In this document: in pieces, positions 24,501 to 37,524 of the stretch
How the letters are laid out: each line of letters starts with the position of its first letter
Numbering within the stretch: position 1 is the first letter of the stretch
Assembly: GCA_001683735.1 (NCBI GenBank)
Contig: LUGG01000006.1
Location: 1,426,001-1,490,000 of the forward strand
DNA from: Grifola frondosa
Lineage: Eukaryota > Basidiomycota > Agaricomycetes > Polyporales > Grifolaceae
Direction: 5' to 3'
Length of the DNA stretch: 64,000 bases
The notes under the pieces: generated by a model
The model's input: only the letters and a program-made list of their open reading frames with translations
Databases searched by the model: none
What the model was told of the DNA's origin: nothing
Position numbers and translations under genes: made by a program

Positions 24501-26107
24501 CGACTTGCGAACACGCACTAGAACATCGACAGAAAATCCTTTCCTCCACACGTAAAGCGCGACGTCGACGGTTTATAATTCCCACACAGGTATCTGCGCA
24601 CACCCGGATCAGCTTCCGAAAAAAAGTGAGATGCGAGAGCGCGCACATGAATAACACTTGGTACACCGACCAGATCCAGACGGAAGTCACGAGAAAAATC
24701 TGGTACAGGATCCTGCGGTCGCGCGGCCAGTCGTACATGACCATCGGGATTATGGGGAAGGTGAGCGCAGGGGCCAGCTGTGGACGGGGTGAATGCGCCG
24801 CGGGGTAGAGTATGGAGAAGGGAGGACGTACACCGTAGAAGAATATTTTGTCCATGAGCACGACGGGTGTCGGGACGAAGGCGATGCCGAAGACCCAGTT
24901 GACGATGAGGAAGGCCGACGAGAACAGCGCGAGGTTCTGCAAGTGGAAATCATTAGTAGCCCATGCGAGACGGAGGTTCGACAGTAGTCGACAGGATAAT
25001 CAACGAGTAAATTGATGATGTATGAAACCTGTAGCCGCTGACGTCACGCATACTGTACAATTCCGCGAACGAGATTCCCATAACATGCACATCACGGTAG
25101 CTCATGAATATAGCGCTACTGTGAGCACGACTCACACACAGCGTCCTTCGAAGCGCTCCGAAGTCCAGGCCAACACCAAACCAAGCTGGGCAGCGAGCCC
25201 ATGTCTGGCGTGAACGTCGCACATCCACAACAAGATGCGTTGAACCGCGCGTGGAGCGAACTCTAAGTAGGATGACGCAGTGTTGCATCAGGAAGAGGAG
25301 TCGCAGCATCACAAACGCGCCCACGGCAGCTCTTCGGAAGTTGAAGTGATAAACATGCCGACGGTTGCATAACGCGGACGTAATGTACGGCGAGGCGACG
25401 CAACATTGTGAGTCGATGTAAACGGGAGTACATACCTTGCGCATAAACCAGTTCTCCTTCACGTAGTGTGCCTCCGATTTTTCGTCTAAGAAAGGAGTCG
25501 AGAAGAAGGACAAGATCAAGGGCCAGGCACGCCAGCGCAAGAAGACGAGGACGGGCGAGATGCCCCAGCAGCTTTCGGGATGGATCGCGAGGCTCTCCCT
25601 GTCGGTGTTGGTGCCGGCGAGGTGGTTGCTGCCGGACTTTTCAGGAGTGCCGCCGTGCTCGGAGTGAGTGATGGAGGAGCTCTTGATCTCGTCGGACCAC
25701 TCGCGGTCGACGACGACCTCGTCGACGTACTCGTCCATCTCGTCAGTGAAGGGGCACCAGCATGCGAGCGGGGTAACTGCTGCTCTCATTGCCAGAGTCG
25801 TCAAATGCGGAGGAAGAGGAGGGTGCGGTGCCGGAGCCGAGCTTGCGGACGAAGCGGTCCCAGTGGACGCGGAGGGCGTCGAGATTGTGTATGCGGGCGG
25901 ACTTTTTGTGCTTTACACGGCGCGGAGAGGCGAAGGAGCTCTGTAGGACGGGGGCGGGGAGGGAGGGGTCGGCAGAGTGGACAGGGATGGGTGCGAGGAC
26001 AGGGGGACGTTGGCGTTCTTCTCGGAGACGTCGGGGGTGGTCATGTCATCGCGCTTGGTGGAGGAAGCGGCGACACTGGGGGAGGAGGTGGGTAAGCGGA
26101 AGAGCAT
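21527..26107 (-). CDS. Membrane-anchored hybrid histidine kinase with receiver domain
   Basis: Read from MLFRLPTSSPSVAASS at 26107 to TAG at 21527-21529. After a disordered cytosolic N terminus come several hydrophobic segments at 24240-25000 and 25440-25560 (for example LALFSSAFLIVNWVFGIAFV, IFLVTSVWIWSVYQVLFM, FPAMLGALVFFLLCV), so the sensor is a multi-pass membrane region. A coiled linker (LRDQLKVQFRATQKAQVNER) leads to the H box (YVFHE...VRVPLNTALLAVQNME), with the phospho-acceptor His codon near 23922-23924. The ATPase lobe has an N box (IITNLASNACKFTPSGG), DTGYGI and GTGLGLALVRQIVKLSGG. The C-terminal receiver begins LNVLVVDDDPLTRKLMSRML; its phospho-Asp is in VVFLDNQMPVLSG at 21887-21889, and the conserved Lys is in VLTKPV. 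Such proteins feed phosphate through Ypd1 to Skn7/Ssk1-type regulators. The frame slips near 25905-25920 and 25740-25790, and the intron donor after the H box reads GATAAG instead of GGTAAG. The signal sensed is unknown. Confidence 0.88.
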
Positions 26108-27145
26108 GGAGATGGGCTCGCATGAAGGCGAGCGGTATCAAAGTCGACGCTGCTGTGAAAGCGAAGACGAAAGGCGTTCTGTGTCCGCATTTGGTGAGCA
26201 TCTCTCCGTTCAAAGGTGCCGGCGACGGGCAGCACTCCGTTCTTTGACGTCATCCGTGCCTTCCTCGATCACCGCCGCCGCATCGGGTTTGTCTCCTCGC
26301 GCCGACCACGTTTCTTACTCGCCGCCGCCGCCTTTCTCGTCGACTCTGCGCACCGATCATGCGCTCCTAATCCGACTCGCCTCCTGTAACGTTTTACTGA
26401 AATAACTGTCTATTTTGTGTGTATATTTGTCGTGGGGTATCAAGAAACTCTGCTTTAAAGTTATGATTGGACTACAGACTGGATTGCTCGACGTTGCAGC
26501 TGGCTCCACGCGGGATCAATACTTTCTATCTATTGCAGGATTGGCGAGGCCTCATCATAACGCTCATGTTATGTGGAGCGCCTTTCTCCTCAATCTAGGC
26601 CTTGTTTTCATTGCGGTCGACGTCGGTGGTACTTGTCAAAGGTGGCCGCTACTAGCCACTGCAATCCAGCCGGACCATATCGTTGCTTAAGCGCTTACGT
26701 CCTGTCCTGCCGCGTCGATCCCTACGCTCACCTACATATCGACCTCTTTTGAAGCGCGCTCCGTGCAACAGTTTCCCGTAGCGAAGACGACCGAATGGAT
26801 TTCGTCATGTCACGCTCTAGGGCGTCCAGCATTCTCCAACTCCGGTGCTGTTCCTCTCCTTTCCAACGTCCGGTACACCTCACCCTCCGGTGCTTTCTTT
26901 CCTTGCCCTTCTGTGCATGTTACCAAACCCACTCGCTTGACAACACTGTGTATCTTGATGGCCCGTGCTTGGCTTCTCCTCACTGGAAATACATTTATCT
27001 GTATTGTATCGCTTTTCATTATACGACCCCGGCGCGTGGCATCGCCGTCTCATGAATCAGCGACCGATTGATTACAGCCAGTACTGCTGCCCGTGCACCA
27101 GTTCTCGCCGCACACAAGCTCAGCATCCCAAGCTACTCACCACAT
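26108..27145. other. Intergenic, promoter side of the histidine kinase
   Basis: About 1 kb upstream of the histidine kinase start. Plus-strand frames at 26415-26690 and 26763-27071 have no family features. Nothing else is seen before the gene fragment at 27146. Confidence 0.45.
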
Positions 27146-27235
27146 ATGGACTCCGATGCATCTTCCGCATCTCCAATAGAACTCACCATCTCACACCACG
27201 GCAGCGCTGACCGCCTATCACTCCTCCCACAGGAC
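27146..27235 (+). pseudogene. Truncated copy of the ubiquitin-like domain start of the UBL-WLM protease gene
   Basis: These 90 bases match the first 90 coding bases of the gene starting at 11491 (-): by eye 75 of 90 bases and 24 of 30 residues agree. The fragment reads MDSDASSASPIELTISHH and continues to LSLLPQD, against MASDLSSASPIELTISHR in the intact gene. After position 27235 the similarity stops and the frame soon ends. No WLM sequence follows. The fragment starts at the Met codon, with only weak similarity upstream. It is a gene relic about 16 kb from its parent and in opposite orientation. Confidence 0.75.
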
Positions 27236-28473
27236 CCTCGGAGGACTACGTGCCACGGCGGAGGATGAGCGGACTTCCTCGCCTCCTGTCACAGTGCTCA
27301 TAATGATCGTATCTTGACGGTTGCTCTCGGGGTGTCGCTGAGTGCTCAGGGCTATGCGGAGCGGCTCTCTTCTTGAAGTTGGATTACCCTTTTGCAAATT
27401 GGCCGGTTGATCCTCGAGATTTCACGCTCGGGTGTTTGTGCATACTGTAAGGCTAAGTGAGATAGGAGATTTATTTTTGCAAAGTTTCCGAAAACTTAAG
27501 CCCCCTTTTTTAAATATTAGGACCAACACGCCAGCGCTGCTAGCTCGTTTGCTTCTTGAATGAGTGTTTTTCGATAGACTTCCCTTTGTACCATAAATCC
27601 CTTCAGGGCTTCCGGAAAAGCTGGGCCGCATTAATTTTTTCTGGCGAGACTTACTACATAGAATGCATGTTAAGCGCCGAAAATGGTAAATTCGGCACAT
27701 GACTGTGATGTTTTCCTGTAAACTCCTTCAATATAACACCAGATGTGTAGCGCATATCCTAATCTCTTCTTATAATCCATTTCTTGCTGTGTTCAGTATT
27801 AGCAGCCAAACTCGTGAGTGTAGACCAATAGCCACAGTTGAGCTTTTCGCCTTTTTAGGTTAATTTCCTTACCGAGTCTGTAGCAAATCAACCGTGAATT
27901 CTGTCGCTCTGCTGGTTGCCAAGGATGTCGAGGACATTCTAATGGCAACATCCGGATCCGCGACCCATGACAGACAGTCGCACGAAGCGTCGCGTTGGAC
28001 ACGGTACCATTTCGGGGATGGCTTCTACGCCTTAGGAATGTACCGCAAAGAAGGGTTCAGCGAATCATGGGTTCAAGTCTCTCATTTCCTTTATGGGCGC
28101 CCGGATGACTGTACACCGCCCGGAAGATGCCCATATATGTGTCGCGCATTCCCTCCACATCGCTCGCGGCGCCCCCGCTTTATCGTCACCCCCCACATTT
28201 CGATTGAGCCTCGGCTTGATAGAGCCCCAGAGATGGCGGATAGTCAGCACCATTGTGCATCACGAGGACTTATCCATCACGGCCAAGAACCAGGGGGCGG
28301 AGGGGTCAGTACGAGCACACACCGGATGCACGGATGACTGCCGAACTTACCTTATAAGGACACTCAGATGACACCCGTACAGCACTCAAGCTCCGTCCTA
28401 ACCTGGACAACCCACTGCTATAAAGTGGCTCCATCAGAAATGACCTTCATTAGCCACCCCCACTTGCTTCAAC
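27236..28473. other. Intergenic, promoter side of the flavin monooxygenase
   Basis: About 1.2 kb. A plus-strand frame of 147 codons (27894-28337) has no motif, signal or intron that would support it. A GGTTCAA string near 28073 resembles part of a tRNA T arm but no cloverleaf can be drawn around it. The core promoter of the next gene is listed separately. Confidence 0.5.
28419..28424 (+). promoter_or_regulatory. Probable TATA box of the flavin monooxygenase gene
   Basis: The hexamer TATAAA lies about 50 bp before the ATG at 28474. The position suits a fungal core promoter with a short leader. Assigned by sequence and spacing only. Confidence 0.5.
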
Positions 28474-31156
<2,683 letters not shown>

Positions 31157-31473
31157 AGTTGTGCAATTCTATTGCTCTGTCCCTGGTTTATTGGATGACT
31201 GCGTATACACTGGAAATCGGATGTACTATAGATTGTGACGATAAATGCAATTGACGGCAGTTCTGCAATGGATTCGAAACCTTTCAGCTTGGGACACATG
31301 AAAACCAAAGAAACCAAAGTTGATGCATGAAATCATTGAAATACTATATCTCGGTACGTTCATCCTTTCCATCCAGGCCCAACAGGTGCAGCAGCTTCTG
31401 CGCTGTTTATCGGCACTCTTCTCGCGCCACCTTTCCGGGGCCAATTTCGCTGCGACAGTCCTCGACCGAGCCA
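31157..31473. other. Convergent intergenic gap
   Basis: About 320 bp between the 3' ends of the monooxygenase (+) and the coiled-coil gene (-). No feature is visible. Confidence 0.5.
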
Positions 31474-34193
31474 TCATAGATTGGAAGCCACTTTTGCGAC
31501 TTTTCTGACGTCCTGCGCAGTCGCAGCGGCTTTTGCACCCGATCCTGAAGATGGAGCCAGTGTTCGAGAGTTTTGCCCGCTTAACGTTCTCCTTCTCCAA
31601 TGGCCCCCGGCACGAGCTCGGGATGGGGCGGTAGGTTCGGCTTGCGCGCGCCCTTTGCCCTTCTCTTTCGCTGTCGGACGAGGGGCGTCAGAGTGTGTGG
31701 TCTGGCTATTCTTGCCCGGCCTCTGACCGACCCTTTTGTCCAACATTGGATTGTCGTCGTCCTCGATGATACCCAGCTCCTCGGCCAAGCTCTTCACGGG
31801 CGCGGGTGCTACAACGGCGACCGGTGCGGGAGTAGGCGATGCATCTGGCCCATACTCTTCGTCTTCTTCCGCGAGCGCGTCCATACGAGACGGGGGGCTA
31901 TCCGGAGAGTTGGCCAGCATGAGGATTTGCTGAGCGGGCTCGGCTTCACGGGGGAGTAGGCGTGGATCATGCGTGAAGCCATGGGTTTCGCCATCGGGAA
32001 GGCCGGGCAACGGGTGTCCTAGGTGCCACCAAGGCGGTTGGTGCTGGTGGAGGCGCATTCGATGATGTCGAAGGGAGTGAAGGTGGCTGAGGTTGGATCT
32101 CATTGTCGAATGATGAGGTGGAAGATCCGGAACTGTATTTGCCAGATCGGGCCGAGGGATATCAAGTTTCGGGATGGGGGGTATTCGTGACGTCGGACGG
32201 ATACTAGCCTGTTGTGATGGCAATGATGCCGCAGGGGACGGCGGGGAAGCACGAATGCATTGCGAGAGAGGGTAGTCGTGGCTCGGGTACAACGATGCTC
32301 GTCTTGAACATGGCAACGGACGAGAGGGAGATGTAACGACTTCCGTTTCAAATGACGGAATGATCTTGCTCTTTCCGCTGGGGGAAACAGGGCCGAGTCC
32401 AACGGAAGAGCGCCGAGAGACTCGATCTTCTTGGAACTCCTGCTCTACCTACGGCCACGGCTGCTTTCGACTTACGAGGGAATTTCGAGGGGACTGGCGC
32501 CGCGGCCGACTGGAGCCTCCACTTCCTGGTGTGGCACAGCGGCTACAAATGGCGTAGTCGATGACCCGGGGGTGGGCGGCAAATCCGCCAGCATCATGTC
32601 AACTTGCCATGAACGTTTCTCCTCTAAGAATCCGATTCTTTCGCCTAGAAAAAAGGATACGTTTCTTAGAAAGAATACCACAAGCGTAAGATAGACTGAG
32701 TACCTCCAGGGCTGCCTTCTCCTTCCTAGTCGCACGGCAGCCTCTGTAAACTTCTTTCGCTCCTCTTCGAGCTCTGCGAAGCGCGCCTCTAGTCGTTGCT
32801 TCTCCTCATCTCGGATCGGTGCAATCATCAGGTCCACGCTCATGTCACGATGTTACCCGGGCAGTTCTCTCGTTCTCCGCGTAGCGATCGAACAAAGCTT
32901 GCGTTTGCGAGGCATATGCTGATGACTGCTTCTGTGCTTGCTCTGTGATATGCGTTAGCGGAAATGTTTCTGTTGCTATGGCTTGCATACCTAGCTCATT
33001 GCGCAGAGTGTCAATGACTGCTTGCAAGCGTTCGAGCTCTGCTACACTCTTCGACTTGCTCTCCTCTTTGGGGGTCTCCAAAGAAGCATTTTGTGATGCA
33101 TTTGTCTTCGATAGTCGCGTAATTGCTTCCCTAATGGACGCGAACAATGAAGTTAACTTGTCAGCGGCAGCATCCGTAGGCGATATCGGAAAGAGAGCAG
33201 GCAGCGTCAAAGGTGGAGGCTTTCGGACACGTCAGATAAATGAAAGACTTGTGAACATAATCGCACACCTCTTCTTGGTTCTCCGAGGTAATATGACTCC
33301 GAGTGGAGTGCAACACGCTCTGCATCTCGTTAGCGGTGGTAAGGATTAAACCTCTCAGCTTCCTGTTCTGATCAAACAGCTCCTTTCTGGCTTGTTCAGC
33401 TTGTTCCAGTGCGACTTCAAGGAAGCCCTCGCCCTTGCCGCGCAGCTGTACGTCGGAAGCTTCCACTACTTCGAGGTTTGCACACCGCATGCCACTACCA
33501 ACAGATCCGAGTTTAAGTTGCGTGTCTGAGAGTTTGCTCCACTTCTCCACCATACGCTCCTTCTCCTTCTCTATCTTCTTGATCTCAGTCTGGTGAGCTG
33601 TACGGAGTGCTTGCAGAGAAGTGCGCGTTCGTTGAAGTTCAGCTGTAGTCTGCTTATGAGCATTCTCCGTCGACTGCAGGGTGCGCGTAACAGTACTTCA
33701 TTTTGGACATAGTCAGTGTGACGTTGGAAACGATGATCTAGATGGTCTACGCACGCTAGCCGTGACTTGTGGAGGTTCATTTCGCGCTCGGCGTTGGCAG
33801 ACTTCTCAGTTTCTGTCTTGTACATAGACATAAGGCGTTCGTGGTCATACGAGAGCGTTCGTATCTTGGTCGTCAAATCCTCTGTGCGAGACATGTCGTC
33901 CTGTTGTGAATATGAGCTGCATCACCACAGGCACGCGCATGCGGGCAACTCACAATTCGTTGACCCAACATTCCAAGTAAACATTTCACCACCCTTTCCG
34001 TGTCATCTTTCCCTAACCCCTCGAGTGACAGACCTGGTGAATGGGTGAAGCCATGAGCGATGAGTTGAGAATTGAGGTATTGTAGGCTTGATGTGGAGTC
34101 CACTGTGCTGGCATCTGATATAGGAGAGCCAATATCTGAGAGGGATATGTCAAGTGCCCAATGGACAAGTCTTTTTGGAGTCGACGCCATCAA
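31474..34193 (-). CDS. ADIP/SSX2IP/Msd1-family coiled-coil protein
   Basis: Begins MMASTPKRLVHWALDISLSD at 34193. The N-terminal part has LQYLNSQLIAHGFTHSPGLS and VVKCLLGMLGQRI followed by TTKIRTLSYDHERLMSMYKT, which resembles the start of the afadin/alpha-actinin-binding (ADIP) family. Long heptad-rich coiled coils follow (TEIKKIEKEKERMVEKW, FLEVALEQAEQARKELFDQN, EEKQRLEARFAELEEERKKF). The C terminus from about 32400 to 31474 is Pro/Ser-rich with acidic patches. Family members human SSX2IP and fission yeast Msd1 anchor microtubule minus ends at centrosome or spindle pole body, so a spindle-pole role is a reasonable inference. The frame is shifted by an extra base near 32845-32851 (VTS then DMSVDLMIAP) and probably again near 32700-32740. 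The exact exon structure downstream of that point is uncertain. Confidence 0.72.
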
Positions 34194-34667
34194 TGTGACG
34201 CGAAACTTGTTGATAGCTCAAAGTCGTTGACCATATCAACGTCGAGCGACGACAACGCGGTTGAACGCGACGCGATCACGTGTATCTTCAGGGCAGGCTC
34301 ATCGCATAGGACTCTCTTTCCATCCTTTGGCATATCCACCACACGCGTTCACTCTGTGATGGCCTTTCGCCAACATTTAATCAAGCATGTCTTGCTGATT
34401 TGTTCGGACACCGAGCAACATGTACTTTCACCAATGCCGCCCGCGTCCCCAAAGTCCGACACCATAACAACGCATCTTTGGTGTAGACTGTTCTCACGCT
34501 GCCTGATGCCAACTGAAAGCAGACACTCATGCTCTTCGGACTTTGCCACTTGACCGCGCTGTTGTCTATAGCAGTGCAATTCCCAATGTCCGTCTGTCTC
34601 CTTCATTGTAGTCTCTCTTGTCCGATATCTGCTTTGTTTCTGCTGCCCAGGTTTGAATCGGTAAACA
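34194..34667. other. Divergent intergenic region
   Basis: About 470 bp between the starts of the coiled-coil gene (-) and the DUF6535 gene (+). It should hold both promoters. Open frames on both strands (up to 130 codons) are unsupported. Confidence 0.45.
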
Positions 34668-37151
34668 ATGAGCACAGATGTACATTCCACGGATAGCAGA
34701 AACCCCGAGGTCGGTATATTATACATCTCTCTATGCAATTACCTGAATGTCAATTTTGTTAGGGTCAAACAGTAACATCGGATCCTATCAGCAGACGGAC
34801 TTCCCCAATCCCTTTATCAAACATATCTGCATTGACATCTTCGGCTATCGATGACATACCGCCCGACGATTCCTCTATTTTGGAGTCGAATGTAGGACAC
34901 TTTGCACGTTCAGACCTCAGCGAAGTGGTTCGTTTTGTCATATGGAACACTTACATTTCCTCACTGAAACGTATATAGCCTGACAGTTTCATGCGTGGGA
35001 ATAGCGCTCGATCCAGTAAACCAACTTATCCCTATGAAATACCACTGGTGCGCTTTCATTTTTCGTCGATGAAGTATTGACGCAAATCCTCCGGCGTAAG
35101 CAAACGCTCGGCGGCGCTGCAGCCGGGACGGAACGTAGTCCTCGACATGGTATTTCAATTCTCACTACGAGCCCAACCGGGGCTTGGTCAAAGTGTGTGA
35201 AGGCACTGAAGGAGCACGACAAGACTACGGTAGAGGGCTGGAAAGAGGACATAGATACGTTACTTGTATTCGTGAGTTATAATTACAGGTGTTCCCACCG
35301 CTCTATGTCTTATCTACTACAGGCCGGCCTGTTCTCAGCCGTTTTGACGGCCTTCAACATAGAAGCCTACAAACTGTTGCAACAAGATCCATCGGACACT
35401 TCCGTGATGTTGCTCGCCCAGATATCTACACAACTGAGTAGATTCTCGGCAACAATGGATCTAAACAATTCCGTACCCGTGGCATCCTTGATTCAATCAA
35501 CCCCATTCGCTCCAACTACGCGTGCAGTGCGGATCAATGTCCTGTGGTTCTCTAGTCTTGTCTTCAGTCTCGTTTCCGCATCTATTGGCATTCTCACAAA
35601 ACAATGGCTGCGCGAGTACACGAGTGGAGCCGCCAGCTCTCCCCGAGAGAATGCGCGCATTCGTCAATTCCGTCACGAAGGCTTCGTCTCTTGGCGTATT
35701 CCGGAAACTATTGCGCTCCTCCCGATCCTCTTGCAGATTGCGCTCGTTCTTTTCTTTGTGGGACTGTTGGATCTCCTGTGGTCCTTGCACCCCGTTGTCG
35801 CCGGTGTGGTGTCTGTCCTTATCACCATATCGTTGGCATTCCTATCGTTAACAACAATCTTACCGACTATCCGTGGAGACTGCCCCTACAAATCTTCACA
35901 AGCTATGAGCATCTTCTTGGTTGCTCAAGCATCTGGTCGTCTAATCTCGCTTCTAACGAAACGCTGCTATACATTATTCGGATGGCACCATAGACCCATG
36001 GCCTCTCTACATCGAATTCAATCATACTCAACGTGAAATAAGGAATTGGCTAAACGACTTGATTCACAAAAAGTATTATCAGGGTTGGCGAGAACGGGAG
36101 AAGGCCATTGTGCGCTCATCTGAGCCGCATCTCGACCATCATATACTCGCTGGCGCAGACGCGACGTTCATGGACGACGAGTTCCTCGAGAACACTGTCC
36201 GCCCCTGCATTAACGATACGGATTGCACTGCGGCGTTGAACTGCCTATACGAGATACTGGACCATAGAGCCGACAGTATAGTTGACGGTGTCCCGCACTG
36301 GAAACATTGCGAAGATGTCGACGGAGGGATCAATATGCTGCTCCATCTTGTTGTCGATATTCTGCCCCGGATCGACCCCACGAATGAAGCGTGTATCATC
36401 AGGACGCTCACCATTTCCGACAAACTTTGCCGTGCGATCCCCTTCGAATCCTGTCACACCGAGACGCAAATTCTATACCAGCGCCTATTCGATATTTTGA
36501 GCAGATTTCTTTCTTTACCGCAGTCAGTCCAGAAAACCGCATTCGATCTCATGCGAAGGTTGTATCATCGTTCGGAAACTGCTGTCCGCCCAGCTGGTAA
36601 GTGTTACATTGTGATCTAAAGTCAGAGGTTCTCATAAAGAAGATTCGTATATAGTTATTCAAAGAATCATCTCGTACGCGAGATGTGCTCGGATCGACAG
36701 TCGGCATGACATGTTCCATATGGCATGCGGCATGGCGATTGGGTTCTCGATTGCTCCCAACCTCTCCGCATCCGCATTCAACAGCGTCCGCGACCAACTT
36801 CGCAACATGCTCGAAGACCTCGAAGGATATATCGCCACGCCCGCCCCAGAGACCGTCCAATCCGGTCCATATCTATCTTTGCTCCTCGCACTGGTTGAGC
36901 TGTGGCGCAGGGACAGCGACCTCGTGAGCGAGAGGTTGCTGCGGATGATCGACAAAGTCGTCACCGGCGAGGGCGAGGCGGACAGCACGGCGGGTTCGTG
37001 GACAGACCGACTCGCCTCGTCGCGCGCGCTGCGCCAGTTACGGCAGCTACAATACGGAAGGCGGTGGCAGCCTCGCCGGCAGAATGCCTACATGCCAACG
37101 GATAATTTAGGGAATCTGGGTTTACACCTCCCGCAGACCCCGGAGGTTTAG
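34668..37151 (+). CDS. DUF6535-domain membrane protein (Agaricomycete family)
   Basis: The core starts with WSKCVKALKEHDKTTVEGWK and DIDTLLVF, spliced to AGLFSAVLTAFNIEAYKLLQ, the hallmark of the DUF6535 domain. Hydrophobic segments follow (VLWFSSLVFSLVSASIGILT, ALLPILLQIALVLFFVGLLD, VVAGVVSVLITISLAFLSLT), giving a multi-pass membrane region with the conserved KQWLREY motif between helices. The soluble C-terminal half contains HHILAGADATFMDDEFLENT and ends at 37149-37151. Function is unknown for the whole family. I place the start at the ATG at 34668 (context AACAATGAGC), giving a Ser/Thr-rich leader spliced to the core; there is no ATG in the core's own exon, so an upstream exon is required, but its exact border is uncertain. 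A frame change near 35985-35995 separates KRCYTLFGW from IDPWPLYIEFNHTQREIRNW. Confidence 0.78.
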
Positions 37152-37524
37152 CTAATCTGTGGAAAGGACCTAGGAATTCAAAGTCACCGGCCAGGCGACG
37201 GGAGCGTTCAGGACACTAGCGTGGATGTTGATTGAAGCACATACAGGGGAAAATTTGGGAGAATTGGGATTGCGGGTATGTGAAGGACAAGTTGTAAGAG
37301 ATCAATTGAATTAATGTAGTGTTCCTACAGAAAGCAGAATGACTTTGGTTTGTACACTGCTCGGCGCTGAAACAGATTGCCAGCCTGATCTCTCGGCGAT
37401 GAAGGGGCACTGCAGGCAGATTAATTAGCACCATCTGTAATTCATCTCTTGTGCGGCCTATAAATTTGCAAGCTTCACCACATTCTCTAGCCTACTGCAT
37501 ATCTCAAAAACAGAATCAGCAAGT
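37152..37524. other. Intergenic, promoter of the CK1-like kinase gene
   Basis: About 370 bp between two plus-strand genes. Apart from the TATA-like hexamer listed separately I see nothing. Confidence 0.5.
37459..37464 (+). promoter_or_regulatory. Probable TATA box of the CK1-like kinase gene
   Basis: TATAAA, followed by TTTGC, lies about 60 bp before the ATG at 37525. Assigned by sequence and spacing only. Confidence 0.5.

Noticed and set aside
28060..28090. tRNA-like T-arm string GGTTCAAGTC
   Set aside because: The flanking bases do not pair into a T stem and no acceptor, D or anticodon arm can be drawn.
27894..28337. Possible 147-codon gene upstream of the monooxygenase
   Set aside because: No motif, biased codon use or intron support; composition looks random.
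35077..35140. Start of the DUF6535 gene at 35077
   Set aside because: This position is a TTG codon; the exon has no ATG in frame back to a stop at 35035, so an upstream exon must supply the start.
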